In this document: in pieces, positions 6,917 to 14,518 of the stretch
Layout: each line of letters starts with the position of its first letter
How positions within the stretch are numbered: the stretch's first letter is position 1
Assembly (NCBI RefSeq): GCF_003313395.1
Contig: NZ_QNFZ01000279.1
Coordinates: 1 to 36,064, forward strand
From: Nonomuraea lactucae
GTDB taxonomy: Bacteria; Actinomycetota; Actinomycetes; Streptosporangiales; Streptosporangiaceae
DNA length: 36,064 nt
Direction: 5' to 3'
Translations under genes and position numbers: made by a program
The notes under the pieces: generated by a model
What the model was told of the DNA's origin: nothing
Databases searched by the model: none
What the model saw: only the letters and a program-made list of their open reading frames with translations

Positions 6917-7526
6917 CCTGGACCAGGGTGATGACCCCGGCTGCGACGAGGGCGGCGGCCCACATGCGGTCCACGTTGAACCAGGCGCGGCGCAGGATGG
7001 TCAGCCCGGCGAGTTCGTAGACGATGACGGCGACGACGCCGGCCACGGCGAACATCGCCAGCGTGTGCAGCACCGCCAGTCCCAGGCTCCCGTACAGGGC
7101 ATGCCCGGCATGCCCAGCATGCCCGGTGTGCATGCCGGTGAACAGCGGGATGAGCATGAGTCCCGCGCCGTGCGCCGAGGACATCAGGAAGGACCAGGCG
7201 GCGAGCTGGGGCAGCGACAGCCGCATGCCGACCCAGCGGAAGTGCCGCTTGGACAGCAACCGCCACAGGCCGAATCCGACCAGCACCGCTCCACCGGCGA
7301 TCGCCACGGTTCTGGCCGTGGTGAGCGAGCCGGTCGCGCTGATCACGATGGCGACCAGCGCGACGGAGGCCAGGTGGCCGGCGGCGATCGCGGGCAGTGA
7401 GGCGAGCAGCTTGGCCCGGCTGCGTTCCTGCAGGCCGCGGGCGACGGCGAACAGCCAGCCCATGGCCGGGTTCAGCCCGTGGAAGGCGCCCAGCAGGAGC
7501 GCGGCCGTGACGCCGGTAGCGGTCAC
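6912..7526 (-). CDS. His-rich polytopic membrane protein linked to SBP56
   Basis: A 204-residue integral membrane protein with about six hydrophobic segments. Histidines sit in or next to membrane segments (H16 in GAFHGLNPAMGW, H51, H119 in SSAHGAG, H154), and a loop reads HTGHAGHAGH at residues 133-142. This pattern suggests metal binding or transport, in the manner of NicO/HupE/UreH-like permeases, but no named family was recognised with certainty. The start is GTG at 7526, chosen because it overlaps the stop of the upstream selenium-binding-protein gene as GTGA, which implies translational coupling. SBP56 enzymes of the methanethiol oxidase type need copper, so supply of metal to that enzyme is a reasonable but unproven role. 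Confidence 0.75.
   Translation of the reverse strand: MTATGVTAALLLGAFHGLNPAMGWLFAVARGLQERSRAKLLASLPAIAAGHLASVALVAIVISATGSLTTARTVAIAGGAVLVGFGLWRLLSKRHFRWVGMRLSLPQLAAWSFLMSSAHGAGLMLIPLFTGMHTGHAGHAGHALYGSLGLAVLHTLAMFAVAGVVAVIVYELAGLTILRRAWFNVDRMWAAALVAAGVITLVQA
7101..7130 (-). repeat. Short coding repeat giving a HxGHAGHAGH loop
   Basis: Three near-identical 9-bp units (GCATGCCCG-like on the plus strand) encode the repeated His-Ala-Gly tripeptide of the membrane protein loop. Such slippage-prone units can vary in number between strains. Confidence 0.6.
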
Positions 7527-8914
7527 GGGTAGCAGTAGGAGTCGGAGGAGGCGTCGCCGCCCTGCAGCCGCACCTGGTGCGGGCGCAGGCCGCGGAAGTC
7601 GTCGCCGTGCGGGAAGAACCGCTCGTCGAAGGTGAAGGTATCCGTGTCGATCTTGGCCATCCAGGCACCGACGCCGTCGGGGTAGAACTGGTCGTCCCAC
7701 GATCCGTACAGGGAGTTGGTGAGGAAGACGCGCCGGCCGTCCCTGCTCACCTCGACCATCTGCGGCCCGCCGCGCAGGGCCAGGTCGGGCGCCGCCGGGT
7801 GAGGTTGGTTGCGGACGATCCCGCCGGCGCGCAGGGATCCGATCTCGACGGGATTGAACGGGTCGCTGACGTCGTACTGCTTGATCTCGCCGGTGCCCCA
7901 GCAGGAGACGTACAGCCGCTGGTCGTCCACGGACAGGTCGATGTCGGTCACCAGCGGCGGCACCGCGCCGAACGGCTTGAGCACGTCGGGCAGATCGTCG
8001 GGGTCGCCGGGCTCGGCGGGGATCTGGATGACCTTGCGCGCCTGCCACCCGCCGTTGTCGCGGTACCAGGTCCACACCGAGGCCGACAGATCCTCCACGC
8101 TGACGACGACGCCGGCGAAGCCGTAGGTCTTGGTCGGGTCGTGGGCCGGGCGTAGTTCGAGCGTCATCTGGTGCTGGTCACCGAGGTCGACCTCCTGCAG
8201 GTGGCGGCGCTTGCGCAGGTCCCAGAAGTGCAGCCGGTGCCCGTACTTGCGGCCCAGCAGCAGCTCGCCGACCACCCCGTCCTCGATCATGGACGGGGTG
8301 CCCCATTCCGAGCTGACCAGCACGTCGTGGTTGATGTGCCACCAGAAGTCGTAGGCCAGGTACTGCGGGCCCCGGTCTTGCTCCCACCGGCCGAGCACCT
8401 CGAACGACTGGTGGTCCAGGATCGCGATGCCTCCCGGCCCGTCCTGGCCGTTCGCGCCGCCGAGCGCCGAGACGTACAGGCCGTCGGGGCCGCAGTGCAC
8501 GGTGTGCGGCCGGGAGTAGCCGGCTCGTTCCGCCAGCTCCTGCGGCTCGATCACCTTGACGACCTCCGGGCTGATCCGGTCCTTGGTGTCCAGGATGTAG
8601 ATGCGCGAGGAACGCAGCCCCGGCACCACCAGGTAGCGCCGTTCGATGTGCGGGTGCGGTGCGTTGGGGCACAGTGCGCTGCTACAGGCGTTCCACCCGA
8701 AATGGTGTAGCTCGTCACCGATGTAGGGCAGGTCTGTCCAGCCCGCCACCCCGCCGTAACCCGGCGAGGACGGATCGACATCGAGCACCGCGATCGCATC
8801 CGGACGGGCCGCCTGCCGATCGAACGCCACGACATAGGCGTACCGCTCGGCCGGCGCCGCGGCGGCATCACGCGGAGAGGGGTAGAACGTGGGATCCGGC
8901 GTCCAAAGTGTCAT
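7523..8914 (-). CDS. SBP56 family selenium-binding protein / methanethiol oxidase
   Basis: A full-length 463-residue SBP56 protein (beta-propeller). Family hallmarks are DELHHFGWNACSS near residue 68, YSRPHTVHCGPDG, HINHDVLVSSEWG, DLSVDDQRLYVSCWG, and the C-terminal GLRPHQVRLQGGDASSDSYC. Bacterial and human members oxidise methanethiol with O2 to formaldehyde, H2S and H2O2, and the bacterial enzyme needs copper. That reaction is family knowledge and not proven here. The enzyme has no signal peptide, so it is cytosolic, unlike periplasmic MtoX forms. It is coupled downstream to a His-rich membrane protein. The ATG start lacks a clear Shine-Dalgarno. A minus-strand TTGACT about 60 nt upstream may belong to its promoter. 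Confidence 0.9.
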   Translation of the reverse strand: MTLWTPDPTFYPSPRDAAAAPAERYAYVVAFDRQAARPDAIAVLDVDPSSPGYGGVAGWTDLPYIGDELHHFGWNACSSALCPNAPHPHIERRYLVVPGLRSSRIYILDTKDRISPEVVKVIEPQELAERAGYSRPHTVHCGPDGLYVSALGGANGQDGPGGIAILDHQSFEVLGRWEQDRGPQYLAYDFWWHINHDVLVSSEWGTPSMIEDGVVGELLLGRKYGHRLHFWDLRKRRHLQEVDLGDQHQMTLELRPAHDPTKTYGFAGVVVSVEDLSASVWTWYRDNGGWQARKVIQIPAEPGDPDDLPDVLKPFGAVPPLVTDIDLSVDDQRLYVSCWGTGEIKQYDVSDPFNPVEIGSLRAGGIVRNQPHPAAPDLALRGGPQMVEVSRDGRRVFLTNSLYGSWDDQFYPDGVGAWMAKIDTDTFTFDERFFPHGDDFRGLRPHQVRLQGGDASSDSYCYP

Positions 8915-8998
8915 GCTTTCATGCTCTACGTAGCACCCAAACAGTCAGTCAATAGGTGGCCCCGGGTTTAGGCACGATTTCGCTATATAGCCGTCGAG

Positions 8999-9286
8999 TC
9001 ACCAGGGACCGTGGTAGGCGAGGCCTACGGCTAGAGCGCCCACCGCCAGCGAGAAGTACACGGCCCAGGCGCCGAAATGGTAGTCACGGGCCCGTAGGTG
9101 GGCGCCGAAAGCACCGAGAAAGTACAGCACGAGACCAGCGGCTGCCAGCGTTCCCAGTGTCGGCACGGCTAGTCCGGCCAGCAACCCCAGCGCGCCCGCC
9201 GCCAGCAGCGCGCCGAGCGGGAGCGTCCAGGACCGGGGCAAGCCCATCTTGTCGGCCTGGCTCTTGGGGGCCTCGCGCAGTGACAA
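8999..9286 (-). pseudogene. 5'-truncated DoxX-like membrane protein
   Basis: The frame encodes LPLGALLAAGALGLLAGL, then a segment ending VLYFLGAFGAHLRARD, then VYFSLAVGALAVGLA: three membrane segments of the small DoxX-like family. Full members have an extra N-terminal membrane helix followed by a KL.G loop. Here the only starts are a TTG or an internal ATG, and an in-frame TGA at 9299-9301 cuts off any N-terminal extension. I read it as a decapitated remnant, though a short functional protein cannot be excluded. It lies between SBP56 and the AI-2E gene on the same strand. Confidence 0.5.
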
Positions 9287-9325
9287 CCCCTGGCCTTCTC
9301 AGGGGGCTGCTCGAACCCGCGTCAG

Positions 9326-10540
9326 TCAGCTGTCGCTCTCGCGCGGCACCGTGTCCCCGGCGTCCCCGGCGGCCTGCTGAGGTGGCGACGGGCCATCAGG
9401 TCGTGCCGCGTCCCGCTCGGCAGGCGGCGCCCGTCCGGCGTCGGCGTCCACGGACTGGTCCAGTTCGTGGCGGGTGGCGTACGTCTCGACGAGCGAGAGC
9501 AGCATGGCCATCACCGGAACGGCCAGCAGCGCCCCCACCACACCGAACAGCGACGCCCCGAGGATCACGCCCGCGAAGGCGACCGCGGGATGGATGTCCA
9601 CCGCCCGCGCGCTGATCTTCGGCTCCAGCGTCAGGTTCTCGACCTGCTGGTACAGCACCCCCCAGGCGAGCACCGCGATCCCGACCCACGGCCGGGGCGA
9701 GGCCAGGCCCACCACCACCGGCAGGGCGATGGAGATGTAGGTGCCGATCGTGGGCACGAACTGGGCGGCCACCCCGGTCCACACCCCGAGCGCCAGCCAG
9801 GACGGCAGGCCGAGCAGCAGGAACACCAGGGTCGACGTGGTGCTGTTGATCGTGGCCAGGATGAGCCTGGACGAGACGTACCCGCCGGTCTTCGCCATGG
9901 ACACGTCCCACACGCTGATGAAGACCTGCTGCCCCCGGCCGGGCAGAAGGCGCGCGATCCACAACCGCAGCCGCGGTCCGTCCGCGGAGATGTAGAACGT
10001 CAGGAGCAGCATGCCGAACATGGTGAACACCGCTCCCACCACCGTCCCCAGCACCCCGAGCACGCCGTTGAGCACGTCCTGCGCGTACCCGGCCGCCTGC
10101 TGAGGGCTCAGCTTGATGGAGGAGAGGATGTCGGCCACCTGATATCTCGTGCCGAGGCGGGCGTTGAGCCACTCGACGGCGCTGGTGACAACCCCCGGCA
10201 GCGCCCGCAGCAGCATCGCGGCCTGCTGCACGAACAGGCCGCCGAACAGGATGAGGAAGATGAGGATGACCAGCACGAACAGCGTCATCACCACAAGCGA
10301 GGCCGTGGCGCGCCGCATGCGCCTGGACAGGCGGCGCACGGCGGGCTCCATCGCCAGCGAGATGAACCAGGCCACCACCAGCATGACGATCAGAGAGCCC
10401 GCGTCGACCAGCACGAAGCGTATGAAGAGCGCCAGCGCGACGAGGGCCGCGATGACGAGTCCGGCCCGCCAGACGTTCGCGGGCGAGAACAGCACCCGCA
10501 CCGAATGCGCCTCGTCGCGCAACTCCGTCAGCTTCTTCAT
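9326..10540 (-). CDS. AI-2E family transporter (TqsA/PerM type)
   Basis: A polytopic membrane protein of 404 residues. The layout is a short basic N-terminus, two close hydrophobic helices (AGLVIAALVALALFIRFVL, LIVMLVVAWFISLAM), a further pair, a soluble middle domain (about residues 140-200), then the conserved C-terminal block with QFVPTIGTYISIALPV, QQVENLTLEPKI and VVGALLAVPVMAML, which identifies the family. A low-complexity acidic tail follows. Family members are permeases of uncertain substrate (autoinducer-2 export, Na+/H+ exchange). The start chosen is the ATG preceded by a G-rich ribosome-binding site (GGGGGCGGG); an in-frame ATG at 10648 inside a hairpin is less likely. Confidence 0.85.
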   Translation of the reverse strand: MKKLTELRDEAHSVRVLFSPANVWRAGLVIAALVALALFIRFVLVDAGSLIVMLVVAWFISLAMEPAVRRLSRRMRRATASLVVMTLFVLVILIFLILFGGLFVQQAAMLLRALPGVVTSAVEWLNARLGTRYQVADILSSIKLSPQQAAGYAQDVLNGVLGVLGTVVGAVFTMFGMLLLTFYISADGPRLRLWIARLLPGRGQQVFISVWDVSMAKTGGYVSSRLILATINSTTSTLVFLLLGLPSWLALGVWTGVAAQFVPTIGTYISIALPVVVGLASPRPWVGIAVLAWGVLYQQVENLTLEPKISARAVDIHPAVAFAGVILGASLFGVVGALLAVPVMAMLLSLVETYATRHELDQSVDADAGRAPPAERDAARPDGPSPPQQAAGDAGDTVPRESDS

Positions 10541-10629
10541 GGCCCGCCCCCGATCCGCCAAGGTGCGTACATGCTCCGCGACGGGAGTTCCCCACGCCAT
10601 CAGCCTTCCCGGGTGAAAAGACAAATCCC

Positions 10630-10666
10630 CACTGACCTGCCAGAACATTGTTCTGGCAGGTCAGTG
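10630..10666 (-). terminator. Strong hairpin terminator
   Basis: A perfect 17-bp inverted repeat (CACTGACCTGCCAGAAC and its complement) with a 3-base loop. On the minus strand it is followed by GGGGATTTGTCTTTT, a late T-rich run, so it probably ends the transcript of the secreted beta-trefoil-like gene and insulates the AI-2E gene. Confidence 0.6.
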
Positions 10667-10758
10667 AAGGGCGTCGACGGGTTCCTAGGCATCCAGTGAG
10701 GGCCCGGCATGGCTGGATTGACGTGCCAGCGACGCCGGGTGACCTACCAGGGCGGCTG

Positions 10759-11343
10759 TCACCACTTGTAATCGCCCTTCTGCTGCCCGAACCGCCACTG
10801 CTCATTGACGGGCGAATGATTCTTCTCCCATATGGGCTTGCAGTCGGCCATCCCGGTCCTGTTCCCGTAATGCGCGAGCTGCCTGCACTTGTTGCCGGCC
10901 ATCGTGAAAACGTTCCAGTGGTAGTAACCGTTCACGTTGCCGTCCGGTACGGTGTACCAGAGCTGCCCCTTGTCCGCCCGGTTCCTGTCGCACTTGCTCA
11001 TGTAGGTTTTCGAGATTTGGTCGGTGTCCAGGCACCAGGTGCCCCCGCCGACGGGATCCACGGTCTTTCCGTCTCCGTAGACGAGCAACCGGGCGTCGAT
11101 GGTGTGCTCATCCTTGGACGGCACCACGACTTCCCGCCACAGCCAGTAACCTTCCTTGCACGGGAGCACGATCACATCTCGGCCGCGCGGGACGAGGCAG
11201 TGACCGGTGGCGGACTTCAGTTGGTGCCCGTCGGCGGTGGTCCGCGTGCCGGCCGCGGCCTGTGCCGGTAGGGCGGCGACCGCGGGCAGCACGGCCGCCG
11301 CTATGGCACACCCCGCGAGGATGCTCGTATGTCTGCGTATCAT
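10759..11343 (-). CDS. Secreted ricin-type beta-trefoil-like protein
   Basis: A 194-residue exported protein. A Sec signal peptide (MIRRHTSILAGCAIAAAV, cleavage near LPAQA-A at residue 29) precedes a mature domain with three similar blocks. Each block has a Cys pair (C49-C62, C104-C118, C153-C168) and a W-containing turn (GYWLW, GQLWYT, NEQWRF). This threefold pattern is that of a single ricin B-like beta-trefoil, usually a carbohydrate-binding module. No catalytic domain is attached, so it would be a free secreted lectin. The start is supported by GGAGG 7 nt upstream. No named homologue was recognised. Confidence 0.75.
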   Translation of the reverse strand: MIRRHTSILAGCAIAAAVLPAVAALPAQAAAGTRTTADGHQLKSATGHCLVPRGRDVIVLPCKEGYWLWREVVVPSKDEHTIDARLLVYGDGKTVDPVGGGTWCLDTDQISKTYMSKCDRNRADKGQLWYTVPDGNVNGYYHWNVFTMAGNKCRQLAHYGNRTGMADCKPIWEKNHSPVNEQWRFGQQKGDYKW

Positions 11344-11570
11344 CGAATTCCTCCAAAGCAGCCGAGCCCGTATGAGAGAAAGCCCAGCTGAGACCAGAGA
11401 CTACGAGCGCAGAACATACTCGGGGTTCCTAGCCAGTTCCCTGCCCATTTCCTGTCCACTGTGCTCGTTCGCCGGTCGGCCCGGCTCGCGCGGCGCCCGC
11501 CGGCGCGCACGGTCGACGCCGCGGGAAACCCCGGAGACGTCGAGAGACAGCGGTGACCCCGCGCGGGCTC

Positions 11571-12269
11571 TCAGCCGCCCGATTTCGAGAAGTGCTGGTA
11601 GTCCTTGGTGCCTGACCAGTAGCCGCCCCATTCCCAGCCGACGGCGGCGAAGGTGCGTACGACCTTGTCGCCCGGGTTGATGACGCCCTTGCCGCGCATC
11701 GGCCGCTTGGTGAACTGCTTGGCGTTCTGGTGGGCGGTGCCGCCGTCGGCCGTGACGTACGGGTTCTCGCGGGGGTTGATGTCCACGGCCTCCCCGTAGG
11801 CGTGGTTGGACCAGTTGCTGGAGCCGGTCGCGGCGCGGCAGTTGAAGGCCGAGGTGTTGTCCGCGTCGATCGAGTCGAAGTCGTCGCCCCTGTAGACGTC
11901 GACGAGCTCCATGCGCCTGATCGGGTAGCGCATGTCGTACAGCTTTCTGAAGGCGGTGACGATGTCGTCGGAGACGGTCTCGCGGACGACCAGCTCGCCG
12001 GTGTGCGCCTGGCCGTCGAAGCCCCAGTAGGTCATCGTGATGAGCCGCAGGTCCTTGTGGTGGACCGGGCAGCCGGGGCGCCAGGAGTGCGGGAGGCGGT
12101 CGCGGGCGATCCTGGTGACCTCGGCGGTGAACGACGGCGCGACCGTCTTCTCCGGGGCGGGTGGGGTGGGCGTCTTGACCGGTGACGGGGCCGAGGACGC
12201 GGCCGGGCTCTGGGTGGCGCAGGAAATGGAGGCGAGCACCACGATCGCCATGGTGGCAGCACACTTCAT
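11571..12269 (-). CDS. M15 family D-Ala-D-Ala carboxypeptidase-like lipoprotein
   Basis: A 232-residue exported peptidase. The lipobox-like LASISC places the lipidated Cys at residue 17, followed by a Ser/Pro/Thr-rich linker to about residue 45. The M15C (VanY/L-alanyl-D-glutamate peptidase) zinc motif is complete: SNHAYGEAVD gives H156 and D163, and the C-terminal YQHFS gives H226. It would cut peptidoglycan peptides at the outer face of the membrane. The region 11344-11570 downstream, before the beta-trefoil gene, holds no recognisable gene, only that gene's GGAGG and GC-rich spacer. Confidence 0.9.
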   Translation of the reverse strand: MKCAATMAIVVLASISCATQSPAASSAPSPVKTPTPPAPEKTVAPSFTAEVTRIARDRLPHSWRPGCPVHHKDLRLITMTYWGFDGQAHTGELVVRETVSDDIVTAFRKLYDMRYPIRRMELVDVYRGDDFDSIDADNTSAFNCRAATGSSNWSNHAYGEAVDINPRENPYVTADGGTAHQNAKQFTKRPMRGKGVINPGDKVVRTFAAVGWEWGGYWSGTKDYQHFSKSGG

Positions 12270-12299
12270 CCGCCCACCATATGCGAACGTCTTGCCTGG

Positions 12300-13982
12300 T
12301 CAGGGCATATGAGATCCCGTGGTGAGCTCCTCCGTGCGCGGTGCCTTCGGCGGTGGGTCGGCGTCGCGGAGGGGGAGTTCTCTCAGGAGGAGTACGGCGA
12401 CGAAACCCAGGAGGGCGATCGGTACTCCGACCAGGAAGACCGTCTCCAGGCCACGGGTGAACGACTCCAGCACGATGCTCCTGATCGGCTCGGGCAGGGC
12501 CTGGATGGCGCCGGGGCTGCCCAGTTCGGGGGCGCCGCCGGGGAGCGTGATGCGCGCGGCGCGCAGCCGGTCGGCCATCTCGGCGTCGAGCCGATTGACG
12601 AGGATCGCGCCGAACGCCGCCACGCCGATGGCGCCGCCGAGCGAGCGGAAGAACGTGGCGCCGGAGGTGCTGGCGGCCATGTCCCGGGGTTCGGCGCCGT
12701 TCTGCGCGGCCAGGATGAGCATCTGCATGGTCAGCCCCAGCCCGATGCCCAGCACTCCCACGTAGAGGCCGATCAGCCACTCGCCGGCGTTCATGCCCAG
12801 CCGCGACAGCAGGTACTGCCCCGTGGCCACGATGAGCAGGCCCGCCGCGGGGAAGAGCTTCCAGCGGCCGGTACGGCTGGCGATCCGGCCGGAGACGACG
12901 GCGGAGACGAACAGCGCGAGCACCATGGGCAGCGTCATCAGGCCGGAGTGGGCCGGGCTGAGCCCCTTGACGATCTGCAGGTACTGCGGCAGGTAGATCA
13001 TCGCGCCGAACATCGCCATGCCGACGAACAGTGAGGCGACGCCGGTGAGCACGAAGGTTCGGTTCCTGAAGAGCCTGGGTGGCAGGATGGGGGCCCGCGC
13101 CGCGCGTTCCGCGACCACGGCGAGGGCCAGCATGACGAGGCCGGCGGCGCCGAGGGCGTACGTCCAGGGGGAGTTCCAGGGGAACTGCCGCCCGCCGAGT
13201 GTCAGGAGCAGCATCAGCGCCGTGGCGGCGCCGGTGATGGTGGTCGCGCCCCAGATGTCGATCGAGGTGTCGCGCTTGACCCTGGGCAGCCTCAGCACCC
13301 GCTGGACGACGGCGAACGCGATGGCCGCGAACGGGACGACGACGTAGAAGCACCAGCGCCAGCCGAGCCCGTCCGCGTCCACCAGGAATCCGCCGAGCAG
13401 CGGCCCCGCCACGGTGGCGATGCCGAAGACCGCGCCCATGTAACCGGAGTAGCGTCCCCGCTCACGTGGCGAGACGATGTCACCGAGGATCACCTGGGCG
13501 AGCGCCGACAGGCCGCCCACACCCAGCCCCTGTACGGCACGCGCCGCGATGAGCTGCCCCATGTCCTGCGACAGGCCTGCCACGAGCGACGCCGCGACGA
13601 ACAGCCCCAGGGCGGTCTGGAACATCGGCTTGCGGCCGAAGAGGTCGGAGAGCTTGCCCCAGACGGGTGTGGACACCGTCATCGTCAGCATGGTGGCCGA
13701 GGCGACCCACGAGTAGTGCTCCTGGCCGCCGAGCTCTCCCACGATCGTCGGCAGCGCCGTGGTCACGACAGAGGTGGAGATCATCGAGGTCAGCATGGCC
13801 AGCATGAGCCCGGACATCACCTCGAGGATCTCGCGGTGGGAGTAGTACTGGCGCGGGCCTTCCCGCGAGTCCTGGCGGGGGTCTTCCCGTGAGTCCTGAC
13901 GCGAGCCTTCCTGCGAGTCCTGTCGCGCGTGCCGCGAGCCCCGTCGTGAAAACTGCCGCACCTGGGCCATGAGCCGCCGCAC
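12300..13982 (-). CDS. DHA2 (EmrB/QacA) family MFS efflux transporter
   Basis: A 560-residue 14-helix drug:H+ antiporter. The motif A loop GKLSDLFGRKPMF follows helix 2, motif C-like VFGIATVAGPLLGG is in helix 5, and SWVASATMLTMTVSTPVWG is the classic helix 2 entry of the family. Before helix 1 is an unusual hydrophilic N-terminus with three copies of an 8-residue RQDSxExx repeat (residues 20-43). The start is GTG; an in-frame ATG four codons on is almost as likely. A 20-bp near-palindrome covers its -10 box. No regulator gene is adjacent, so control is from elsewhere. The substrate is unknown. Confidence 0.9.
   Translation of the reverse strand: MRRLMAQVRQFSRRGSRHARQDSQEGSRQDSREDPRQDSREGPRQYYSHREILEVMSGLMLAMLTSMISTSVVTTALPTIVGELGGQEHYSWVASATMLTMTVSTPVWGKLSDLFGRKPMFQTALGLFVAASLVAGLSQDMGQLIAARAVQGLGVGGLSALAQVILGDIVSPRERGRYSGYMGAVFGIATVAGPLLGGFLVDADGLGWRWCFYVVVPFAAIAFAVVQRVLRLPRVKRDTSIDIWGATTITGAATALMLLLTLGGRQFPWNSPWTYALGAAGLVMLALAVVAERAARAPILPPRLFRNRTFVLTGVASLFVGMAMFGAMIYLPQYLQIVKGLSPAHSGLMTLPMVLALFVSAVVSGRIASRTGRWKLFPAAGLLIVATGQYLLSRLGMNAGEWLIGLYVGVLGIGLGLTMQMLILAAQNGAEPRDMAASTSGATFFRSLGGAIGVAAFGAILVNRLDAEMADRLRAARITLPGGAPELGSPGAIQALPEPIRSIVLESFTRGLETVFLVGVPIALLGFVAVLLLRELPLRDADPPPKAPRTEELTTGSHMP
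13854..13925 (-). repeat. Three 24-bp coding repeats in the MFS gene
   Basis: Three tandem 24-bp units encode RQDSQEGS, RQDSREDP and RQDSREGP before the first transmembrane helix. The DNA copies differ at scattered positions, so the repeat is moderately old. Confidence 0.8.
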
Positions 13983-14007
13983 CCCCTGGGGATTCGCCTG
14001 ATCGGCT

Positions 14008-14027
14008 TAGTATACGCTTGTTTACTA
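14008..14027. promoter_or_regulatory. Promoter/operator of the MFS efflux gene
   Basis: TAGTATACGCTTGTTTACTA is a 20-bp pseudo-palindrome, TAGTA.AC....GT.TACTA, in an AT-rich patch. On the minus strand TATACT (14014-14009) is a good -10 box and TTGCCG (14039-14034) a possible -35, spacing 19. A TetR-type repressor would be expected, but none is adjacent and the site is unlike TTGGTC-N3-GACC above. Confidence 0.65.
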
Positions 14028-14064
14028 GCCGGGCGGCAAGTGGCAGGGGCGGGAGGCACGCGAA

Positions 14065-14096
14065 AGGCAGCGGCGCTCGGATCCGCGCCGCTGCCT
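14065..14096 (-). terminator. Terminator after the cupin gene
   Basis: A perfect 12-bp stem (AGGCAGCGGCGC and its complement) with loop of 8, then TTTCG on the minus strand. It ends the metallohydrolase-cupin operon. Confidence 0.6.
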
Positions 14097-14120
14097 CCGT
14101 GCGGGGGCTTCCGGTCCGGT

Positions 14121-14483
14121 CTAGGTGCCGCGCGCCTTGGCGTACTCCGCCGCTCCGCCCGCGAAGTCGAACACCACGGCCGACTCGTCGCCGACGACCC
14201 AGGCGTCGTGTCCCGGCGGGGCCACGAACACCTCGCCCGGCCCGATCTCCGCCTCGGTGCCGTCGTTCATCCGGATGCGGAGCCGGCCCTTGGCGATGAA
14301 GCCGTTGTGGTGAACCTCGCACGACTCCGTCCCCACGATCGGCTTGACGGAGGCCGACCAGCGCCATCCGGGTTCGAACGTGGCCACGCCGAAGGTCAGG
14401 CCCGTCAGGTTGCACACGTCGAGGTGCCCCATCGGGAAGTCGCGGCGTTCGTCGGGCTTGTCGATGCTCTTGACTTCGATCAT
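14121..14483 (-). CDS. Small cupin protein
   Basis: A 120-residue single-domain cupin. Cupin motif 1 is seen around ESCEVHHNGFIAKGRLRI and motif 2 in GEVFVAPPGHDAWVVGD. The N-terminal half reads FPMGHLDVCNLTGLTFG and FEPGWRWSASVKPI. A metal site could use the paired His of EVHHNG. The ATG start is preceded by AAGGGGG 5 nt upstream; an earlier in-frame ATG (14501) lacks a ribosome-binding site. It lies 35 nt after the metallohydrolase gene and is probably co-transcribed with it. It could be an isomerase, a dioxygenase or a sensor; the function is not known. Confidence 0.8.
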   Translation of the reverse strand: MIEVKSIDKPDERRDFPMGHLDVCNLTGLTFGVATFEPGWRWSASVKPIVGTESCEVHHNGFIAKGRLRIRMNDGTEAEIGPGEVFVAPPGHDAWVVGDESAVVFDFAGGAAEYAKARGT

Positions 14484-14518
14484 GACGTCCCCCTTCGTCA
14501 TATTCGGTCTAGCTCGTC

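Noticed and set aside
7095-7145. CRISPR-like array from repeated GCATGCCC units
   Set aside because: The units are 9 bp, in frame, without spacers, and encode a His-Ala-Gly loop.
9326-10805. Long open frames on several strands over the AI-2E gene
   Set aside because: They have shadow-type composition (Arg, Ala, Gly, Pro and His rich) and no domains. The frame with membrane helices and family motifs is the real one.
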